From NCBI GenBank assembly GCA_013695565.1, contig JACDAG010000079.1, positions 1 to 16,449 on the forward strand: DNA of 16,449 nt, in the 5' to 3' direction. Below are positions 13,287-16,449 of the stretch, in pieces. Both the position numbers and the translations under genes were made by a program. Source of the stretch: Bradyrhizobium sp. (lineage in GTDB: Bacteria > Pseudomonadota > Alphaproteobacteria > Rhizobiales > Xanthobacteraceae). A model generated the notes under the pieces. That model was not told the DNA's origin. It made no database searches and was given only the letters and a program-made list of their open reading frames with translations. How positions within the stretch are numbered: the stretch's first letter is position 1; every line of letters starts with the position of its first letter.

Positions 13287-14126
13287 ATGTCGCCTGAACC
13301 GATTCGCATCGCCCAAATTTCCGATTTGCATATCAAGCCACCAGGCTCGCTGGCCTACGGCCGGGTCGATACGGGCAAAGCGCTCGAGCGCTGCGTCGCT
13401 GCGCTGAATGAATTCAAGCCGGCGCCTGACTTCGTTGTGATATCAGGTGATCTCGCGGACACGCCGACGACCGAGGAATATCAGTACCTGAAGCGCTTAC
13501 TGGCTCCGCTCAATCTTCCATTCGCCGGCATTCCCGGCAATCACGATTCGCGCGAATTAATGCGCACTGCGTTTCCGGATGCATCATATGCGGCGGCATC
13601 CGGGCCACTCGATCAGAAAATCGAAGTCGGTGGGCTTGATCTGCTGCTGCTCGATTCCAGCGTACACCGAAAGCCGCATGGTGCGCTCGAGGCGCCTACA
13701 TTGGGTTGGCTTGACGCGGCGCTGGCGGCTTCATCTGATCGGCCCGCGCTTCTGTTCCTGCATCATCCGCCGTTCAAGGCCGGCATCTGGCACATGGACC
13801 GCCAGAATCTTTTTAACGCCAGCGAACTCGATCCCATTATCCGCCGTCATCCGCGGGTGCAACTCATTGCTACCGGCCATATTCACCGTGCGGCACTGAC
13901 CATGTTTGCAGGCGTGCCGACCACGATCTGCCCGGCGCCGAACCACGCCGTCGATCTCGATCTTGCTGAACTCCGCAAACCCTCGTTCAAAGTGGAGCCG
14001 CCGGCCTTCCACCTCCACACCTGGTTTCCGGGCGAGGGCTTCGGCACTTTGGTTACCCATCAGGTGCCGATCGGAACATTTGACGGGCCGCATCCGTTTT
14101 TCGGGCTGGACGGGAAGCTGCTCTAA
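13287..14126 (+). CDS. Class III cyclic nucleotide / glycerophosphodiesterase (calcineurin-like, GpdQ/CpdA family)
   Basis: A 279-residue binuclear metallophosphodiesterase without signal peptide, so cytoplasmic. The full metal set is visible: D13 and H15 (SDLH), D55 (GDLAD), N85 (GNHD), H159/H160 (FLHHPP), H198 and H200 (GHIH). The spacing from the first Asp to the second Asp and to the Asn (42, then 30) equals that of Enterobacter GpdQ as I remember it (D8, D50, N80), so a GpdQ-like diesterase is favoured over other metallophosphatases. Family enzymes cleave glycerophosphodiesters, cAMP or other diesters. The ATG at 13287 has GAGAG five bases upstream; a TTG four codons earlier is an alternative. 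It begins 15 bases after the ATPase stop and so is the fifth gene of the operon. It is convergent with the amidohydrolase gene eight bases away. Confidence 0.88.
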   Translation: MSPEPIRIAQISDLHIKPPGSLAYGRVDTGKALERCVAALNEFKPAPDFVVISGDLADTPTTEEYQYLKRLLAPLNLPFAGIPGNHDSRELMRTAFPDASYAAASGPLDQKIEVGGLDLLLLDSSVHRKPHGALEAPTLGWLDAALAASSDRPALLFLHHPPFKAGIWHMDRQNLFNASELDPIIRRHPRVQLIATGHIHRAALTMFAGVPTTICPAPNHAVDLDLAELRKPSFKVEPPAFHLHTWFPGEGFGTLVTHQVPIGTFDGPHPFFGLDGKLL

Positions 14127-14134
14127 GCGGCTCT

Positions 14135-15223
14135 TCAGGCGACCTTTAATCCGAACAACCTTGCCGCGTTGCCGCCGAGGATCGCGATCTTCTGCTTGTC
14201 CGACAGTGTGGTGGTCGCGAAGACATGGTCGACGGGGTGCTGTTCCCATGGAATCGGGTGGTCTGTCCCAAGCATCACCTGGCTCGCACCGACCTGTGCC
14301 ACGAGGTGCCGCAGGCCCTCCGGCGTGAACACCATGGCGTCGAAATAGAGTTGGTTGAGGTATTCCGAGGGCTTTTTCTTCAACGTAATGTTCAGATTGC
14401 AGTTTTGCGGCGACACGAAGCAGGCATGATCGCCGCGCGCGGCGTAAGAGCCGAGATAACCGCCGCCATGTGCGGCGATGATCTTGAGCCCTGGAAAGCG
14501 ATCGAGCGTGCCCTCGAAGATCAGGTGTTGCAGCGCGATCGTGGTGTCGAGCGGATTGCCGATGGTGTTCGACAGCCAGCCATTTCCCTTGAAGCGCTTC
14601 GCAAGTTCAGGCGTGCTCTGCGGATGGATAAAGAGCACCGCGCCCAGTTCCTCTGCCTTGGCCCAGACCGGATGGAATTTTGGATCGGAAAAATCCTCAC
14701 CTAGCACGCTGCCGCCGATTGCAGCACCGCGCAGGCCCTGTTTCCGGACCGCGGTTTCCAGCTGTTGCACCGCAAGATCGGGAAACTGAAGTGTGAGTGA
14801 AGCGAAGGCGCTGAACCGCTCAGGCCGCGCTGCACAAAGTTCAGCCAGCTTTTCGTTCTGAAGTTTGACGATCTGGGCCGCCGTCTCGCGGTCCTTGCCG
14901 TACCAGAATGGATTGATCGACAGCACCTCCTTGTCGATCGCCATGGCGTCCATTTCCTTGAGACGCTGCTCGATGACGATGAAGTGCTCGGGCACCCCCT
15001 TGACCGGCGGCAGGACCTTGTCGGCCCCGTCACCCATCAAGTTGATGGCTTCACGAAAATAGCAGTGGGCGTGGACGTCCACCGTCGGGACCCGTTTGCC
15101 GTTGATTTTTACCGGCAGGCGAGGCGCCTTCGGCTGCGCCCGGACCGAATCCAGCAAGCCGCAACTGCAAAAGGCTATGCCGCTTGCAGCGGCACCCTTC
15201 AGGAAGTTCCTGCGGGTGGTCAT
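14135..15223 (-). CDS. Tat-exported amidohydrolase of the ACMSD-type decarboxylase family (amidohydrolase 2)
   Basis: A 362-residue metal-dependent TIM-barrel protein related to aminocarboxymuconate-semialdehyde decarboxylase, gamma-resorcylate decarboxylase and similar C-C lyases. Metal ligands are recognisable: H51 and H53 (VDVHAH), H200 (LFIHPQ) and D321 (LGTDHPIPWEQ), with H252 in AAHGGGYLG as the likely catalytic histidine. The N terminus is a Tat signal: TRRNFLKG (3-10), a hydrophobic stretch rich in Ala/Gly/Cys and a possible cleavage after VRA (29). Export to the periplasm is unusual for this mostly cytoplasmic family. The ATG at 15223 was chosen because GAGGGAGG lies six bases upstream and it places the twin arginine correctly; longer in-frame starts up to 15319 would bury the signal. 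It is divergent from a Bug-type binding protein. Decarboxylase or hydrolase activity cannot be told apart from sequence. Confidence 0.87.
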   Translation of the reverse strand: MTTRRNFLKGAAASGIAFCSCGLLDSVRAQPKAPRLPVKINGKRVPTVDVHAHCYFREAINLMGDGADKVLPPVKGVPEHFIVIEQRLKEMDAMAIDKEVLSINPFWYGKDRETAAQIVKLQNEKLAELCAARPERFSAFASLTLQFPDLAVQQLETAVRKQGLRGAAIGGSVLGEDFSDPKFHPVWAKAEELGAVLFIHPQSTPELAKRFKGNGWLSNTIGNPLDTTIALQHLIFEGTLDRFPGLKIIAAHGGGYLGSYAARGDHACFVSPQNCNLNITLKKKPSEYLNQLYFDAMVFTPEGLRHLVAQVGASQVMLGTDHPIPWEQHPVDHVFATTTLSDKQKIAILGGNAARLFGLKVA

Positions 15224-15229
15224 TGATTG

Positions 15230-15237
15230 CCTCCCTC
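15230..15237 (-). promoter_or_regulatory. Ribosome binding site GAGGGAGG for the Tat amidohydrolase
   Basis: On the minus strand GAGGGAGG is followed by six bases and the ATG at 15223. This favours the short start that leaves the twin-arginine motif at residues 4-5. Confidence 0.75.
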
Positions 15238-15362
15238 GTTTGTTCTCCGGTCTTTGATTTGCCGGCTCAGTCTTCATTTGGTTGCCGGCCACATTGCCAA
15301 GATGGATGCGGAAGGGCAATCATCCCTGGGAAGATGTCGGCCATGCCCGAATGTTGACCTCC

Positions 15363-15370
15363 CGAGGGAG
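15363..15370 (+). promoter_or_regulatory. Ribosome binding site CGAGGGAG for the Bug-type binding protein
   Basis: The site ends nine bases before the ATG at 15380. It decides that start over in-frame codons back to 15227, which would put about 50 polar residues before the signal peptide. Confidence 0.7.
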
Positions 15371-15379
15371 AATCCTGAA

Positions 15380-16348
15380 ATGCGCCTGCTCCATTCCCTT
15401 ATCCCGGCGCTTGCGCTGCTCCTGAACCCCCAGGCGATCGCGCAAACAAACTATCCCGACCGGCCGATCAAGATGATCGTGCCGTTGGCTGCGGCGAGTG
15501 CAGTCGATGTTGCAGCGCGGATCGTGACGCAGAAGATGGCCGACAATATGGGCCAGCAAATCGTGATCCTGAACCAGCCAGGGGCGTCGGGGATGATCGG
15601 CGCCGAGCAGGTCGCGCGGGCCGAGCCGGACGGCTACACGATCGGCGGCTTCAACGACAGCGTCATGACCATGGTGCCGAATCTGCAGTCCAAGATGCGG
15701 TGGGACATTCTCAAGGATTTCGAGCCGGTGTCGCTGGTTGCAACGGTGGAATGGGGATTGATCGTCAACAATCAGGCCAGCTTCAAGAGCGCTGCGGACC
15801 TGATCGCAGCTGCGAAGGCAACACCTGGCAAGATCGATTACGGCTCGGGCGGTCCGGGCAGCCCACAGCATCTGGCGATGGCGATGTTTGCTTCCGCAGC
15901 CGGCATATCGCTGACGCACGTGCCCTATAAGGGCGCTACACAGGCTGCAACCGATGTTGCCGCCGGCCAGATCCCAGTCGGCTTCCAGGGGCTCGGCACG
16001 GTTGCTGCCCTGGTGCGTGGCGGTCAACTCAAGCTGATCGGGGTGACCACCGAGAAGAGATTGGCACAATTCCCTGATGTGCCGACCGTTTCGGAATCTG
16101 GCTTGCCAGGCTTCTTCTTCAATTCGTGGTTTGCGATTCTTGCTCCTGCGGGCACGCCGAAGGAAATCATCGCCCGCCTGAACGCCGAAGTGCTGAAGGC
16201 GGTCGGCGATCCCGACGTACGCCGCAAGCTGGAGGAATTGGGATTTGCGGTGCGCGGGAGCTCGTCGGAGGAGCTACGTGTCATGACGCGCGATCAGCTC
16301 GCCAAATATGCGCGCGTGATCAAGGAAATGGGTATCGCCAACGAATAG
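15380..16348 (+). CDS. Bug/TctC family periplasmic solute-binding protein
   Basis: A 322-residue exported receptor of the Bug family, which feeds tripartite tricarboxylate transporters or acts as a sensor, usually for carboxylates or aromatic acids. The signal peptide is residues 1-21 (MRLLHS, a Leu-rich core, cleavage after AIA). Family marks follow: YPDRPIKMIVP (25-35), QPGASGMIGAEQVARAEPDGYT (start 66, end 87), YGSGGPGSPQHLAMAMF (154-170), THVPYKG (179-185), FPDVPTVSESGLPG (231-244) and LAPAGTPKEI (254-263). The ligand loop normally reads GG-x-x-D; here the two glycines are A39-S40, before D43. No membrane partner genes (TctA/TctB) are in the window, so it is an orphan, which is common for this family in Bordetella, Cupriavidus and Bradyrhizobium. 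It is divergent from the Tat amidohydrolase. Confidence 0.92.
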   Translation: MRLLHSLIPALALLLNPQAIAQTNYPDRPIKMIVPLAAASAVDVAARIVTQKMADNMGQQIVILNQPGASGMIGAEQVARAEPDGYTIGGFNDSVMTMVPNLQSKMRWDILKDFEPVSLVATVEWGLIVNNQASFKSAADLIAAAKATPGKIDYGSGGPGSPQHLAMAMFASAAGISLTHVPYKGATQAATDVAAGQIPVGFQGLGTVAALVRGGQLKLIGVTTEKRLAQFPDVPTVSESGLPGFFFNSWFAILAPAGTPKEIIARLNAEVLKAVGDPDVRRKLEELGFAVRGSSSEELRVMTRDQLAKYARVIKEMGIANE

Positions 16349-16362
16349 GCGTTTTTCTGCGA

Positions 16363-16449
16363 TCAATTGCAGGCATAACGTCGGCCGCCGCGGCCGATGT
16401 AGTAGTCAGCGTCCAGTGCACAGGGGCTGACGCCCGCAGCATAAGCGCC
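16363..16449 (-). CDS. 3' end of a small unrecognised protein, cut by the window edge
   Basis: On the minus strand a frame is open from the right edge for 28 codons to TGA at 16363-16365. The end of the protein reads GAYAAGVSPCALDADYYIGR then GGRRYACN. Two cysteines, aromatic residues and a Gly/Arg run resemble the short exported proteins common in Bradyrhizobium, but the family is not recognised. The frame converges on the Bug gene with 14 bases between stops, a sensible spacing for real genes here. With so few codons, chance is possible. Confidence 0.45.
   Translation of the reverse strand, partial: GAYAAGVSPCALDADYYIGRGGRRYACN
16378..16400. terminator. GC-rich hairpin downstream of the Bug gene
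   Basis: TCGGCCG (16381-16387), a CCG loop and CGGCCGA (16391-16397) form a perfect seven-pair stem; three more pairs, one of them G-U, can extend it to 16378-16400. It lies about 30 bases after the Bug stop. No T-run follows on either strand, so it is at best a weak terminator, and it overlaps the small minus-strand frame, where it could simply reflect Gly/Arg codons. Confidence 0.25.

Noticed and set aside
15320..16069. A 249-codon minus-strand frame antisense to the Bug-type receptor
   Set aside because: The Bug protein is unmistakable on the plus strand; the antisense translation is rich in Arg/His/Cys without motifs.

Overview
This is a GC-rich alphaproteobacterial chromosomal window. 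Gene content, dense ATGA-type overlaps, codon bias and the style of the proteins suggest a Bradyrhizobium/Rhodopseudomonas-like member of the Nitrobacteraceae; this assignment is inference from general resemblance, not from a search. No rRNA, tRNA, insertion sequence, integrase, phage gene or CRISPR array is visible. The window is an accessory catabolism-and-transport region, almost fully coding, with 15 protein genes plus one likely fragment at the right edge.

Layout. (1) 1-2241, plus strand: the 3' part of a two-component flavin-dependent monooxygenase (oxygenase component, cut by the window edge), its flavin reductase, and a TetR regulator overlapping the reductase by four bases. (2) 4256-2255, minus strand: an LLM-class (luciferase-like) flavin monooxygenase followed by a PuuE/allantoinase-like NodB-fold hydrolase. 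(3) 4443-8196, plus strand, divergent from (2): a three-subunit molybdenum hydroxylase (FAD, 2x[2Fe-2S] and molybdopterin subunits) with overlapping genes and a good sigma-70-type promoter. (4) 9381-8227, minus strand: a zinc-dependent medium-chain dehydrogenase, convergent with (3). (5) 9568-14126, plus strand: a five-gene operon with a periplasmic binding protein, two permeases, an ATPase and a GpdQ-like metallophosphodiesterase. (6) 15223-14135, minus strand: a Tat-exported ACMSD-type amidohydrolase. (7) 15380-16348, plus strand: an orphan Bug/TctC-type solute-binding protein. (8) The last 87 bases hold the 3' end of a small minus-strand reading frame.

How the genes may work together. Regions 1-4 bring together three unrelated oxygenation or hydroxylation systems, an amide/imide-hydrolase-like enzyme and an alcohol dehydrogenase. 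That combination fits stepwise breakdown of a ring compound, perhaps a nitrogen heterocycle: hydroxylation by the Mo enzyme, monooxygenation, cleavage of a cyclic amide, and oxidation of an alcohol. The substrate cannot be read from the sequence, and the separate transcription units could serve different pathways. Region 5 looks self-contained: it would import a small anionic or cationic solute, and the last gene suggests this is a phosphodiester that is hydrolysed inside the cell. Regions 6-7 put an exported hydrolase/decarboxylase next to a periplasmic carboxylate-binding protein, which may be functionally linked.

Points of most interest: the transporter-phosphodiesterase operon with a hairpin over the only Shine-Dalgarno-like sequence of its first permease; the Mo-hydroxylase large subunit with an unusual active-site loop; the NodB-fold enzyme lacking the full metal motif beside an LLM monooxygenase; and the Tat-exported member of a usually cytoplasmic decarboxylase family.
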